Assembly (NCBI RefSeq): GCF_020024835.1
Contig: NZ_JAHHTD010000001.1
Location: forward strand, 1 to 64,000
Origin: Campylobacter sp.
GTDB lineage: Bacteria > Campylobacterota > Campylobacteria > Campylobacterales > Campylobacteraceae
DNA length: 64,000 bases
Direction: 5' to 3'
The notes under the pieces were generated by a model, which worked only from the letters and a program-made list of their open reading frames with translations, did not search any database and had not been told where the DNA came from. Below, one piece after another: positions 55,664 through 64,000 of this stretch; within the stretch, counting starts at the first letter, position 1, and each line of letters opens with the position of its first letter. The position numbers were made by a program, and so were the translations under genes.

Positions 55664-57031
55664 ATGAGTAGTAATTTAAGTATATTTAAAGTAGGTGTCG
55701 GTCCTTCTTCTTCTCATACTTTAGGACCAATGTTGGCTGGAAATATGTTTTGTGAAAAAATTAAAGATAAAATCACACAAATTACAAAAATTCAAATTAA
55801 ACTTTATGGCTCTTTATCATTAACTGGTAAAGGGCATTTAAGTGATAAAGCTGTTATATGGGGATTGAGTGGTTTAAAAGCTAAAGAACTAAATGCCGCT
55901 TTACAAGATCGCATATTTAATAAAATTTTACAAAATAAAATTTTAACTTTAAATGCTCAAAAAGATCTTGATTTTGACTATGATAAAGATTTAATTTTTG
56001 AAAAATCATTTTTATCTTTGCACGAAAATGGTTTGAAAATTGGTGCTTATGATGAAAACAATGAGCTTATCATTGAAGAAACTTATTACTCAATAGGTGG
56101 CGGTTTTGTTATGAGTGAAAATGAGCTTTTAAAATATAAAAACGGAATGTGCAAGCAAAAACATACTAAATTAGAATTAGACATTAATAACGCTAATGAT
56201 GCTTTAAAAATTTGCGAAGAAAGATCGTGGGATTTAGCAAAGCTTTCTTATGAATATGAGTTACAATTTCACACTAAAGAAGAAATTAGAGCATATTGTT
56301 TAGAAATTTGGGAAGTTATGCAAGAGGTTTATTATAATGGTATCCATCCAAATTCAGATTATCTTCCTGGAAATTTACGTTTAAAGCGTCGTGCTAAAGG
56401 ACTTAATGAGCGTTTAGCTATGACTAGCGATCCTTTAGGGATTATTGATTTTATTTCTTTGTATGCTATAGCAATTGCAGAGGAAAATGCAAGCGGTGCT
56501 AGAGTGGTAACTGCACCTACAAATGGTGCGTGTGCGGTAGTTCCTGCTGTAATGTTGTATCTAAAAAATCACACCGTAGGTTTTAATGACGAAAAAGCTA
56601 TAAATTTTTTATTAACTGCTATGTTAATAGGGTCTTTTTATAAAAAAAATGCGAGTATAAGTGGAGCTGAAGCTGGATGTCAAGCAGAGATTGGAAGTGC
56701 TAGTTCTATGGCAGCAGGAGCTATGGCTACGACTATGGGTTATAATGCGAATGTATCTTGCAATGCCGCAGAAATAGCTATGGAGCACCATTTAGGTTTA
56801 ACGTGCGATCCAGTCGGTGGTTTAGTGCAAATTCCTTGTATAGAAAGAAATGCTTTTGGAGCTATTAAAGCTATATCAGCTGCTAGAATGGCAATGAGTA
56901 GAAAATCTACACCTAAAGTAAGTCTTGATGAGGTCATTAAAACTATGTATGAAACTGGTAAAGATATGAATTCAAAATACAAAGAAACTTCTCTTGGTGG
57001 TTTAGCTACTAATCTTAGCAGTGTTTGTTAA
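55664..57031 (+). CDS. sdaA: L-serine dehydratase, iron-sulfur type (455 aa)
   Basis: GVGPSSSHTLGPM substrate loop and cluster cysteines in AEAGCQAEIGS and LTCDPVGGLVQIPC. Converts serine to pyruvate and ammonia with an oxygen-sensitive [4Fe-4S] cluster. Full length (alpha and beta domains fused). Confidence 0.95.
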   Translation: MSSNLSIFKVGVGPSSSHTLGPMLAGNMFCEKIKDKITQITKIQIKLYGSLSLTGKGHLSDKAVIWGLSGLKAKELNAALQDRIFNKILQNKILTLNAQKDLDFDYDKDLIFEKSFLSLHENGLKIGAYDENNELIIEETYYSIGGGFVMSENELLKYKNGMCKQKHTKLELDINNANDALKICEERSWDLAKLSYEYELQFHTKEEIRAYCLEIWEVMQEVYYNGIHPNSDYLPGNLRLKRRAKGLNERLAMTSDPLGIIDFISLYAIAIAEENASGARVVTAPTNGACAVVPAVMLYLKNHTVGFNDEKAINFLLTAMLIGSFYKKNASISGAEAGCQAEIGSASSMAAGAMATTMGYNANVSCNAAEIAMEHHLGLTCDPVGGLVQIPCIERNAFGAIKAISAARMAMSRKSTPKVSLDEVIKTMYETGKDMNSKYKETSLGGLATNLSSVC

Positions 57032-57110
57032 ACTTAAATTTTCTAAGATTTTTCTTAATTTTTTTAAAAGTCTATTAATGTTAAATTTTAGAAAAAACTA
57101 GGAATGATTT

Positions 57111-57866
57111 ATGATAGAGATTAAAAAACCTGTTGAAATAGAAAAACTTCGCGTAGCAAATGAGCTTGTTGCTAGGACTTTGGATTATTTAGAGAGTATT
57201 ATAGAGCCTGGAATGAGTTTAAAATATATTGATCAAAAAGCAGATGAATTTATATTAAAGTATGGAGCTAGACCTTCATTTAAAGGCTTATATGGTTTTC
57301 CAGGAACAATTTGCATTTCCTTAAATCAAGCTTGTATCCATGGTATAGGAGATGATAGAATTTTAAAAGAAGGCGATATCTTAGGTCTTGATGTAGGAAC
57401 TTGCGTAGATGGTTTTTATGGAGATGCTGCAAGAACTATCCCTATAGGTAAAATTTCAGCTACAGATGAAGCTTTAATAGCTTGTGCAAAAGATGCTTTA
57501 TATTATGCAATCGATATTATCACAGAGGGTATGCGTTTTAAAGAACTCTCTTACGCACTTGGTGAGTTTATCACTAAAAGAGGCTTTGTCCCATTAAAAG
57601 GATATTGCGGCCATGGTATAGGTAGAAAACCTCACGCAGAGCCTGAAATTCCAAACTATCTTGAAAATGGAGCTAGTGTAAAAAGTGGCCCTAAAATAAA
57701 AAATGGAATGGTATTTTGTATTGAACCTATGATATGCCAAAAAGACGGCACCCCAATTCATCTAAAAGGAGATTGGGAAGCAGGAAGCAAAGATGGTTTA
57801 AATACCGCACATTATGAACATTGTGTTGCAGTCATTAATGGTAAAGCAGATATCTTATCAAAGTAA
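57111..57866 (+). CDS. map: Methionine aminopeptidase, type I (251 aa)
   Basis: Metal ligands in LGLDVGTCVDGFYGDAART, GYCGHGIGRKPH and FCIEPM. Removes the initiator methionine. Start of the second ribosomal block. Confidence 0.95.
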   Translation: MIEIKKPVEIEKLRVANELVARTLDYLESIIEPGMSLKYIDQKADEFILKYGARPSFKGLYGFPGTICISLNQACIHGIGDDRILKEGDILGLDVGTCVDGFYGDAARTIPIGKISATDEALIACAKDALYYAIDIITEGMRFKELSYALGEFITKRGFVPLKGYCGHGIGRKPHAEPEIPNYLENGASVKSGPKIKNGMVFCIEPMICQKDGTPIHLKGDWEAGSKDGLNTAHYEHCVAVINGKADILSK

Positions 57867-57974
57867 AAATATTTTATAAATTCTTTATCCACTACGTTTA
57901 TTAAGTATTAAAAATATAAAAAGAATAAATATGCTAAAATTCGGGCTTTTATTTTTTGAAAGGAGGGTAAAACA

Positions 57975-58193
57975 TTGGCAAAAGATGATGTTATTGAGAT
58001 AGATGGTAATGTGATTGAAGCTTTACCAAATGCGACTTTTAAAGTCGAATTAGACAATAAACACGTAATACTTTGTCATATCGCTGGTAAAATGCGTATG
58101 CATTATATAAGGATAATGCCTGGCGATAGAGTTAAAGTGGAGCTTACACCTTATAGCCTTGATAAAGGTCGTATAACTTTTAGATATAAATAG
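57975..58193 (+). CDS. infA: Translation initiation factor IF-1 (72 aa)
   Basis: OB fold ([19 protein letters not shown] ... GRITFRYK). TTG start at 57975 preceded by a near-perfect AAAGGAGG ribosome site; no ATG gives a full-length product. Confidence 0.94.
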   Translation: MAKDDVIEIDGNVIEALPNATFKVELDNKHVILCHIAGKMRMHYIRIMPGDRVKVELTPYSLDKGRITFRYK

Positions 58194-58268
58194 TCTAAGT
58201 TATTTAAAAGGAAAATTAAGTTACCATTAGCACTTTTGCAGAAATTGCAATCAAACTGTATAGAGAAG

Positions 58269-58300
58269 TATTTTCAAAATCACCACTTATTTTGAAAATA
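58269..58300 (+). promoter_or_regulatory. 12-bp perfect hairpin in the infA-rpmJ spacer
   Basis: TATTTTCAAAAT and ATTTTGAAAATA with an 8-nt loop, in a 174-nt spacer. No U-run follows (GTTGGTTAGC), so attenuator, RNase site or protein-binding leader are more likely than an intrinsic terminator. Confidence 0.5.
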
Positions 58301-58367
58301 GTTGGTTAGCTTAAAACCTAGGTGCAGTTGTAAAAAGCAAGTGGAATTTATAATACAGGAGTAAGGC

Positions 58368-58481
58368 ATGAAAGTTAGACCATCTGTTAAAAAGATGTGC
58401 GACAAATGCAAAGTAGTTCGTCGTAAAGGCGTAGTTCGCATTATTTGCGAAAATCCAAAACACAAACAAAGACAAGGATAA
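58368..58481 (+). CDS. rpmJ: 50S ribosomal protein L36 (37 aa)
   Basis: [19 protein letters not shown] with the zinc ligands C11, C14, C27 and H32 of the zinc-binding form. ACAGGAGTAAGGC precedes the ATG. Confidence 0.96.
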
Positions 58482-58484
58482 TTT

Positions 58485-58850
58485 ATGGCTCGTATTGCAG
58501 GTGTGGATTTACCAAAGAAAAAAAGAATTGAATATGGCTTGACTTACATATATGGTATAGGCTTACATACTTCAAGAAAAATCTTAGACAAAACTGGAAT
58601 TTCTTATGATAAGAGAGTTCATGAGTTGAGTGAAGATGAAGCTGCTGCTATTCGTAAAGAAATTCAAGAAAATTATATGGTTGAGGGTGATCTTAGAAAA
58701 CAAGTTGCTATGGATATCAAAGCATTGATGGATTTAGGAAGCTTTAGGGGTTTAAGACACAGAAAAGGCTTACCAGTTCGTGGGCAAAAGACTAAAACAA
58801 ATGCTAGGACAAGAAAAGGTAAGAGAAAAACCGTTGGTGCAAAATCATAA
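58485..58850 (+). CDS. rpsM: 30S ribosomal protein S13 (121 aa)
   Basis: [19 protein letters not shown] start and [19 protein letters not shown] near the end. Three bases after rpmJ. Confidence 0.96.
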   Translation: MARIAGVDLPKKKRIEYGLTYIYGIGLHTSRKILDKTGISYDKRVHELSEDEAAAIRKEIQENYMVEGDLRKQVAMDIKALMDLGSFRGLRHRKGLPVRGQKTKTNARTRKGKRKTVGAKS

Positions 58851-58859
58851 GGATAAAAA

Positions 58860-59252
58860 ATGGCAAAAAGAAAAGTAGTTAAGAAAAAAGTAATTAAAAA
58901 AAATATTGCAAAAGGTATAGTATATATCAGTGCAACTTTTAACAATACTATGGTAACAATTACAGATGAAATGGGAAATGCCATAGCTTGGAGTAGTGCA
59001 GGTGGATTAGGATTTAAAGGTTCTAAAAAATCAACTCCTTATGCAGCACAGCAAGCGGTTGAGGACGCTTTAAACAAAGCAAAAGAGCACGGAATCAAAG
59101 AAGTAGGTATTAAAGTTCAAGGACCAGGAAGTGGTCGCGAGACAGCGGTAAAAAGTGTAGGAGCTATGGAAGGTATTAAAGTAACTTTCTTAAAAGATAT
59201 AACTCCATTGGCTCATAATGGTTGCAGACCACCAAAACGTCGTCGTGTCTAA
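58860..59252 (+). CDS. rpsK: 30S ribosomal protein S11 (130 aa)
   Basis: [19 protein letters not shown] and the C-terminal [12 protein letters not shown]. Confidence 0.96.
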   Translation: MAKRKVVKKKVIKKNIAKGIVYISATFNNTMVTITDEMGNAIAWSSAGGLGFKGSKKSTPYAAQQAVEDALNKAKEHGIKEVGIKVQGPGSGRETAVKSVGAMEGIKVTFLKDITPLAHNGCRPPKRRRV

Positions 59253-59283
59253 GAATAAGTATAGAAGATTTTAGGAGAATATT

Positions 59284-59910
59284 ATGGCAAGATATAGAGG
59301 ACCAGTAGAAAAATTAGAAAGACGACTTGGTGTAAGCTTAGCAATGAAAGGCGAAAGAAGACTAGCAGGTAAAAGTGCTTTAGACAAACGCCCTTATGCA
59401 CCAGGTCAGCACGGACAAAGAAAAGCAAAAATTAGCGAATATGGACTCCAGTTAAGAGAAAAACAAAAAGCTAAATTTATGTATGGAGTTAGTGAAAAAC
59501 AATTTAGAAGATTATTTGCTGAAGCTGCAAGAAAAGACGGCAATACAGGTGCGCTTTTGATTCAGCTTTTAGAGCAAAGACTTGATAATGTTGTTTATAG
59601 AATGGGATTTGCTACAACTCGTCGTTTTGCAAGACAACTTGTAACCCACGGACATATTTTGGTAAATGGCAAGAGGGTTGATATACCAAGTTATAGAGTT
59701 GAAGCAGGTCAAAAAATTGAGGTGATAGAAAAAAGCAAAAATAATCCTCAAATTACAAGAGCTATCGAGCTTACAGCTCAAACCGGTATAGTTGCTTGGG
59801 TTGATGTAGAAAAAGATAAGAGATTTGGAATTTTTACAAGAAAGCCTGAGAGAGAAGAAGTGATCATTCCAGTTGAGGAAAGATTTATCGTTGAGTTGTA
59901 CTCTAAATAA
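59284..59910 (+). CDS. rpsD: 30S ribosomal protein S4 (208 aa)
   Basis: S4 RNA-binding domain ([20 protein letters not shown] ... HILVNGKRV); the N-terminus lacks a zinc site. Confidence 0.96.
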   Translation: MARYRGPVEKLERRLGVSLAMKGERRLAGKSALDKRPYAPGQHGQRKAKISEYGLQLREKQKAKFMYGVSEKQFRRLFAEAARKDGNTGALLIQLLEQRLDNVVYRMGFATTRRFARQLVTHGHILVNGKRVDIPSYRVEAGQKIEVIEKSKNNPQITRAIELTAQTGIVAWVDVEKDKRFGIFTRKPEREEVIIPVEERFIVELYSK

Positions 59911-59924
59911 TAAAGGTATTTGAT

Positions 59925-60938
59925 ATGAGACATATTACAACTTCTGCTTACACACCAACAGAGTTTAGTATTGAAAATATCAGTGATACGGTTGCAAAAG
60001 TAAGTGCGTGGCCTTTTGAAATAGGCTATGCTATCACTTTAGCACACCCTTTACGTCGCTTACTTTATTCTAGCACCATAGGCTATGCACCAACTGGTGT
60101 AAAGATTAAAGGCGTATCGCATGAATTTGATAGTATGCGTGGAATGCTAGAAGACGTAGCACTATTTATTATCAATCTAAAAAAATTAAGATTTAAATTA
60201 AAAACAGACTCTAAAAAAGAGATCGTTACTTTTAATTTTAAGGGACCAAAAGAAATTTTTGGCAAAGATTTAAGTAATGACATCGTTGAAGTAGTAAATT
60301 TAGATAGCTATCTTGCGACTATTAATGAAGATGCTGATTTAGAATTTACTTTAATCATAGAAAAAGGCATAGGATATGTTCCTTCTGAAGAGGTTCAAAA
60401 TTTCTTAGAGCCTGAATTTATAGCACTTGATGCATTTTTCACACCTGTAAGACACGCAGTTTATGATGTGGAAAAAGTGCTTTTTGAAGACAATCCTGAT
60501 TATGAGAAAGTTGTTTTTACAATCACAACCGATGGGCAAATTTCTCCAAGCGACGCTTTTAAAAATGCTTTAGAGGCTATGTATAAGCAGTTATCAGTAT
60601 TTGATAAAATAGCTAGTGCAAAAAGCATAGTATCAAGCCAGTCTTCATCAAGTGAAGTGGAGCACGTAAAATTACTTCAAAATATTACTGATTTAAATTT
60701 AAGTGCTAGAAGTTACAATTGCTTAGAAAAAGCAAATATAGTTTATATAGGTGAGCTTGCTTTAATGAGTGCTGGCGAGCTTGCAGATTTAAAAAATTTA
60801 GGAAAAAAATCTCTTGATGAGATTAAAAGTGTTATGGAATCTATAGGTTTTCCTATAGGAAGCACAAATCTCAATAATAGTGCAAAAGAAACGCTAAAAA
60901 CGAAAATTATAGAATTAAAAGCACAAAATGAAGGATAA
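59925..60938 (+). CDS. rpoA: RNA polymerase alpha subunit (337 aa)
   Basis: N-terminal dimerisation domain ([17 protein letters not shown]) and C-terminal domain ([20 protein letters not shown] ... [12 protein letters not shown]) for upstream-element and activator contacts. Confidence 0.97.
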   Translation: MRHITTSAYTPTEFSIENISDTVAKVSAWPFEIGYAITLAHPLRRLLYSSTIGYAPTGVKIKGVSHEFDSMRGMLEDVALFIINLKKLRFKLKTDSKKEIVTFNFKGPKEIFGKDLSNDIVEVVNLDSYLATINEDADLEFTLIIEKGIGYVPSEEVQNFLEPEFIALDAFFTPVRHAVYDVEKVLFEDNPDYEKVVFTITTDGQISPSDAFKNALEAMYKQLSVFDKIASAKSIVSSQSSSSEVEHVKLLQNITDLNLSARSYNCLEKANIVYIGELALMSAGELADLKNLGKKSLDEIKSVMESIGFPIGSTNLNNSAKETLKTKIIELKAQNEG

Positions 60939-60941
60939 TCA

Positions 60942-61295
60942 ATGAGACATAGACACGGATATAGGAAATTAGGACGCACTTCAACTCATCGTGCTGCTTT
61001 ATTAAAAAACCTTACCATTGCTATTATTAAAGCTGGTAAAATAGAAACGACATTGCCTAAAGCAAAAGAATTAAGAGGCTATGTCGAAAGATTAATCACT
61101 CGTGCAAGAAAAGGCGACTTTAATGCACACAGAGTTGTGTTTGCTAGTTTGCAAGACAAAGAAGCTACTAACAAACTTGTAACAGAAATAGCACCAAAAT
61201 ATACTGATAGAAATGGTGGCTACACAAGAATCATCAAAACTAGAACTCGTCGCGGTGATGCTGCTGAAATGGCATTTATCGAGTTTGTAGCTTAA
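60942..61295 (+). CDS. rplQ: 50S ribosomal protein L17 (117 aa)
   Basis: [20 protein letters not shown] start; last gene of the alpha operon, followed by a strong terminator. Confidence 0.97.
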   Translation: MRHRHGYRKLGRTSTHRAALLKNLTIAIIKAGKIETTLPKAKELRGYVERLITRARKGDFNAHRVVFASLQDKEATNKLVTEIAPKYTDRNGGYTRIIKTRTRRGDAAEMAFIEFVA

Positions 61296-61297
61296 TT

Positions 61298-61328
61298 TTT
61301 AGCCTTTTTTAAGGCTAAACTTCTTTTA
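61298..61328 (+). terminator. rplQ terminator
   Basis: TTTAGCCTT-TTTT-AAGGCTAAA (9-bp stem, 61298-61319) followed by CTTCTTTTA. Confidence 0.8.
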
Positions 61329-61443
61329 TTTACTGATTTACAAACAACTAAAATTCAAACTAAGCAAAGGTATCACATCTATAAAATTTGAAACTAAATA
61401 AGATTTTATCTTTGAAAGTATAAAAATTTAAGGTATAAAAAAG

Positions 61444-61467
61444 TTAAGCGTGATTTCTCACGCTTAA
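61444..61467. terminator. Second hairpin downstream of rplQ
   Basis: TTAAGCGTGA-TTTC-TCACGCTTAA, a 10-bp perfect stem, followed only by TTAAGCAATATTTTT. It could be a bidirectional or back-up terminator. No gene lies between it and the sigma-54 promoter. Confidence 0.55.
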
Positions 61468-61565
61468 TTAAGCAATATTTTTGAAAAGATTCACTAACCA
61501 TATCGCACTTTTTTGAAAAAACTTTATATTTTATATAATACATAATTTAATATTTTATTACATTT

Positions 61566-61583
61566 TTGGAACATTTATTGCTT
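61566..61583 (+). promoter_or_regulatory. Sigma-54 promoter, probably for flgE
   Basis: TTGGAACATTTATTGCTT has the -24 GG (61568-61569) and -12 GC (61580-61581) with the required 10-nt gap, close to the Campylobacter RpoN consensus. The only downstream gene on this strand is flgE, a known RpoN-class flagellar gene in this genus, but its start lies about 1.1 kb away. Confidence 0.75.
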
Positions 61584-61633
61584 TAAGTTTGCTAGGCAAT
61601 AAAGCAAGTTTATCAAAGTGTAAAGTAATTTTG

Positions 61634-62640
61634 CTGAGTCAAAGCCAAGGCGAGGTTGAGTCGAGCTAAGGTCGAGTCGGATTGATTTAGGTTGAGTCGA
61701 GTTAGATTGATTTAAGCCGAAAGCAAAGCCGAAAGCTTGATTGATTTAAGTCGAAAGCCGAAAGTCGAGCTGAGTTGGGTTGATTTAGGTTGATTTAGGT
61801 TGATTTAGGTTGATTTAGGTTGATTTAAGCCAAAAGCCAAAGCAAAGCTAAAGTCGAAAGTTGGGTTGAAAGCCGAAAGTCGAGTCGAGCTGAGTTGGGC
61901 TGGGTTAAGCTGAGTTAGATTGAGCCAAGGTTAAGTCGGATCGGATTGATTCGGGTTGGGTTAAGCTGAGTTGGGTTGATTTAGGTTGATTTAGGTTGAT
62001 TTAGGTTGATTTAGGTTGAGTCGGATTGATTCGGGTTAAGTTAAGCTGATTTAGAGTCGAGCTGAGTTGGGCTGGGTTAAGCTGAGTCGGGTTGATTTAG
62101 GTCGGGTTGAAAGCCAAAGCAAAGCCGAAAGTCGGGTTGATTTAGGTCGGGTCGGGTTGAGTCGGGTCGAGTCAAAAGCCGGGTTGAGTTAGGTTGAGTC
62201 GAGTTAGGTTGAGCCAAGATTAAGTCAAAGCCAAAGCCAAAGCAAAGCCGAAAGTCGGGTCGAGCTAAGTTAAGCTGAATTAGCGTCGAGCTGAGTCGGG
62301 TTGATTTAGGTTGAAAGTCGAGTTGAGTTAAGCTGAGCCAAGATTAAGTCAAAGCCGAGCCGAAAGCAAAGCCGAAAGTCGGGTTGAGCCAAGGTTAAGT
62401 CGAGCCGAGGTCGGGTCGAAAGTCGGGTCGAAAGTCGGGTCGAAAGTCGGGTCGAGTTGAGGTTGATTTAAGTCGAAAGTCGGGTCGGGTTAAGTTAAGC
62501 TGAGTTAGGGTCGAGCCAAGGTCGGGTTGAAAGTCGAAAGCTTGATTGATTTAAGCCGAAGGTTGAAAGCCAAAGCTGAAAACCGAGTCGGGTTGATTTA
62601 AGCCAAAGCCAAAGCCAAAAGCCAAGCCAAAAGCAAAAGC
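61634..62640 (+). repeat. About 1 kb non-coding minisatellite of YYRRR words in the flgE leader
   Basis: About 1007 bp made almost wholly of short words that begin with one or two pyrimidines and continue with purines: TTGAG, TCGAG, CTGAG, TTGGG, TCGGG, TTAAG (5 bp), CCAAGG (6 bp), CCGAAAG and TCGAAAG (7 bp), TTGATTTAGG (10 bp). Local exact arrays: TGATTTAGGT x4 (61781-61820), TTAGGTTGAT x3-4 (61981-62016), TCGGGTCGAAAG x3 (62411-62446). It is visibly richer in G and C than the AT-rich flanks. Stops occur in every frame on both strands. It ends about 60 bp before flgE. Confidence 0.9.
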
Positions 62641-62700
62641 ATTTACAAAGTAATAAACTTGTGATATTTCACAAAAGCAATATTTTTTAAAGGATTTAAT

Positions 62701-64000
62701 ATGATGAGGTCTTTATGGGCTGGAGTTTCAGGGCTTCAAGCACATCAATACGCTATGGACGTAGAGGGTAACAACATAGCAAATGTCAATACCTTCGGCT
62801 TTAAATACTCTCGTGCGGATTTTTCTACGCTTATGAGTCAAACTTCAAAGATAGCCACCGCTCCAGAAGGAAATTTAGGCGGTAAAAACCCTATGCAAGT
62901 AGGATTAGGGACAAACGTAAGTTCTACTACCAGAATTCACTCTCAAGGAAATATCCAAACTACAGGCAAAAATACCGATTTAGCTATCAATGGAGATGGA
63001 TTTTTCGTCGTGTCAAATGACGGCGGCGTAACGCAATTTTTCACTCGTGCAGGAGACTTTAAGACTGATGCTATAGGAAATTTCGTAGATAATAACGGCT
63101 ACACAGTGCAAGGTTGGAATTATAATCAAGAAACAGGTCAGATTGATTCTTCTAAGTCGGTTGAAGATATAGTGATACCACCTGGTATGAGTATGCCTGC
63201 AAGAGCTAGCACCGCAGTAAAACTCACAGCAAATCTTGATAGCGGTAACACCTTAGGTGCAAATGCTTCAGCCAAACGCCCTATCTTTGCACTTGACTCA
63301 ACTCACGGACGAAGAGAAGACACAGGCACGCCTATAAATGAAAATGACGCAGGTCATACAGAATTTTACACTTCAGCTAAAACAGGAGCACAAGTTACTG
63401 AAAAGGGTGTAGATATGGGCGTAGTGTTTAATGCTCAAGGTGAGGGCTTAAATTTACGAGAAGGGCAAGGTATGTGGGTGAGCTATGCTGATGCTAAACA
63501 TACTTCTAATGTTGTGATGAATGGTGATTTACCTGATGAAACTGCTAAATGGCAACCAAATACTCAATATACTTTTTGGGGCTTTACAAATCCTGATGGA
63601 ACTAAACAAGAAGCTGTTTTAGATATCACGATAAATGGAACTAGAATTCAAGCTACTGGTGTAGGAAGAGATACTTTTATCAATGCTATCAATGCTAAAA
63701 AAAGTGAGACAGGAGTAACAGCTTCTATAGTAGATGGAAAGATGACCTTTACAAATGATAATAGCACGGGAACTACAGCTAAAACTAAAAATATTGATAT
63801 AAGAGTGAATGACGCTAATACTGCTGGAGCACAAGTTAGAACAAGAGCAAGGATTGATCCTGCAAATCCAGGGGCTTCTTTAGTTGGTGATCCAACAAAG
63901 GGAAGACGATTTGGTGCGTGGCTTGGAACAACTACTGGTCCTGGTGGTAATTTACGTCCTGTTAGAGATGTTCAAGTTGTTACGGCTCACGAATATATTT
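62701..64000 (+). CDS. flgE: Flagellar hook protein FlgE (partial, first 433 codons)
   Basis: [20 protein letters not shown] start with the rod/hook N-terminal signature ([20 protein letters not shown]), then [20 protein letters not shown] and long, variable hook-surface domains. Open to the window edge; Campylobacter FlgE is about 850 aa. AAAGGATTTAAT precedes the ATG. It builds the hook connecting motor and filament. Expected regulation is FlgSR-RpoN, consistent with the sigma-54 site upstream of the repeat. Confidence 0.95.
   Translation, partial: MMRSLWAGVSGLQAHQYAMDVEGNNIANVNTFGFKYSRADFSTLMSQTSKIATAPEGNLGGKNPMQVGLGTNVSSTTRIHSQGNIQTTGKNTDLAINGDGFFVVSNDGGVTQFFTRAGDFKTDAIGNFVDNNGYTVQGWNYNQETGQIDSSKSVEDIVIPPGMSMPARASTAVKLTANLDSGNTLGANASAKRPIFALDSTHGRREDTGTPINENDAGHTEFYTSAKTGAQVTEKGVDMGVVFNAQGEGLNLREGQGMWVSYADAKHTSNVVMNGDLPDETAKWQPNTQYTFWGFTNPDGTKQEAVLDITINGTRIQATGVGRDTFINAINAKKSETGVTASIVDGKMTFTNDNSTGTTAKTKNIDIRVNDANTAGAQVRTRARIDPANPGASLVGDPTKGRRFGAWLGTTTGPGGNLRPVRDVQVVTAHEYI

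Noticed and set aside
61634..62640. Repeat region as a coding sequence or CRISPR array
   Set aside because: 10-bp units containing TGA and TAG (and TAA on the other strand) close all frames, and there are no constant-length repeats separated by unique spacers.

Overview
The window is AT-rich chromosomal DNA from a Campylobacter, most likely of the C. lari group. This is judged from gene content and order: a Cj0243c-type gene next to rpmI-rplT, eptC-dgkA-HTH-pyrC, purM facing coaE-dapF-bax, an epsilonproteobacterial S10/spc/alpha ribosomal set, SodB with a cysteine cluster, and flgE behind a sigma-54 promoter. The species assignment is inference.

Region 1 (1-14273, all minus strand) is an accessory locus I do not recognise as any named system. 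In transcription order it encodes a RelA/SpoT-type alarmone synthetase, a coiled-coil protein, an Hsp70/actin-fold ATPase, a glycine-zipper membrane protein, two small unknown proteins, a HerA/FtsK-type ATPase with a Ser/Thr-rich linker, a small membrane protein, a zinc-ribbon protein, a dynamin-like GTPase, a small membrane protein and two more dynamin-like GTPases. Its control DNA is modular. A 17-bp palindrome occurs three times, each exactly 10 nt before a -10 box. Two perfect TTGACA...TATAAT promoters have a poly-G tract (9 and 12 G) as their spacer, so slippage would retune promoter spacing. One module is intact, one has lost its two small genes, and one at the left edge is a deletion fusion. 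This is the best candidate for an undescribed, phase-variable, membrane-directed stress or anti-phage system.

Region 2 (14327-21965) is backbone: the Cj0243c-type gene, rpmI-rplT, a secreted ATP-dependent DNA ligase, and a zinc-uptake operon (znuA, a DUF1007-NicO exporter-like protein, znuC, znuB) divergent from a Fur-family regulator and a methyltransferase.

Region 3 (22002-31599) is a second defence island: type I restriction-modification (hsdM, a 54-codon ORF, hsdS, hsdR) joined by overlapping genes to a SIR2-HerA pair of the Nezha type, ending against a truncated nuclease gene.

Region 4 (31610-40881) holds pyrC, an HTH protein, dgkA, eptC, xth, tRNA-Glu, sodB, purM, coaE, dapF, bax, an ATPase gene and tRNA-Ala.

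Region 5 (41106-61295) is the S10-spc cluster to secY, a metabolic block (murI, ansA, rubrerythrin, rnhB, sdaC, sdaA), then map-infA-rpmJ-rpsM-rpsK-rpsD-rpoA-rplQ.

Region 6 (61296-64000) has terminators, a sigma-54 promoter, about 1 kb of non-coding DNA built from short pyrimidine-pyrimidine-purine words, and the 5' part of flgE. The repeat lies between the sigma-54 promoter and flgE, implying a leader RNA of about 1.1 kb.
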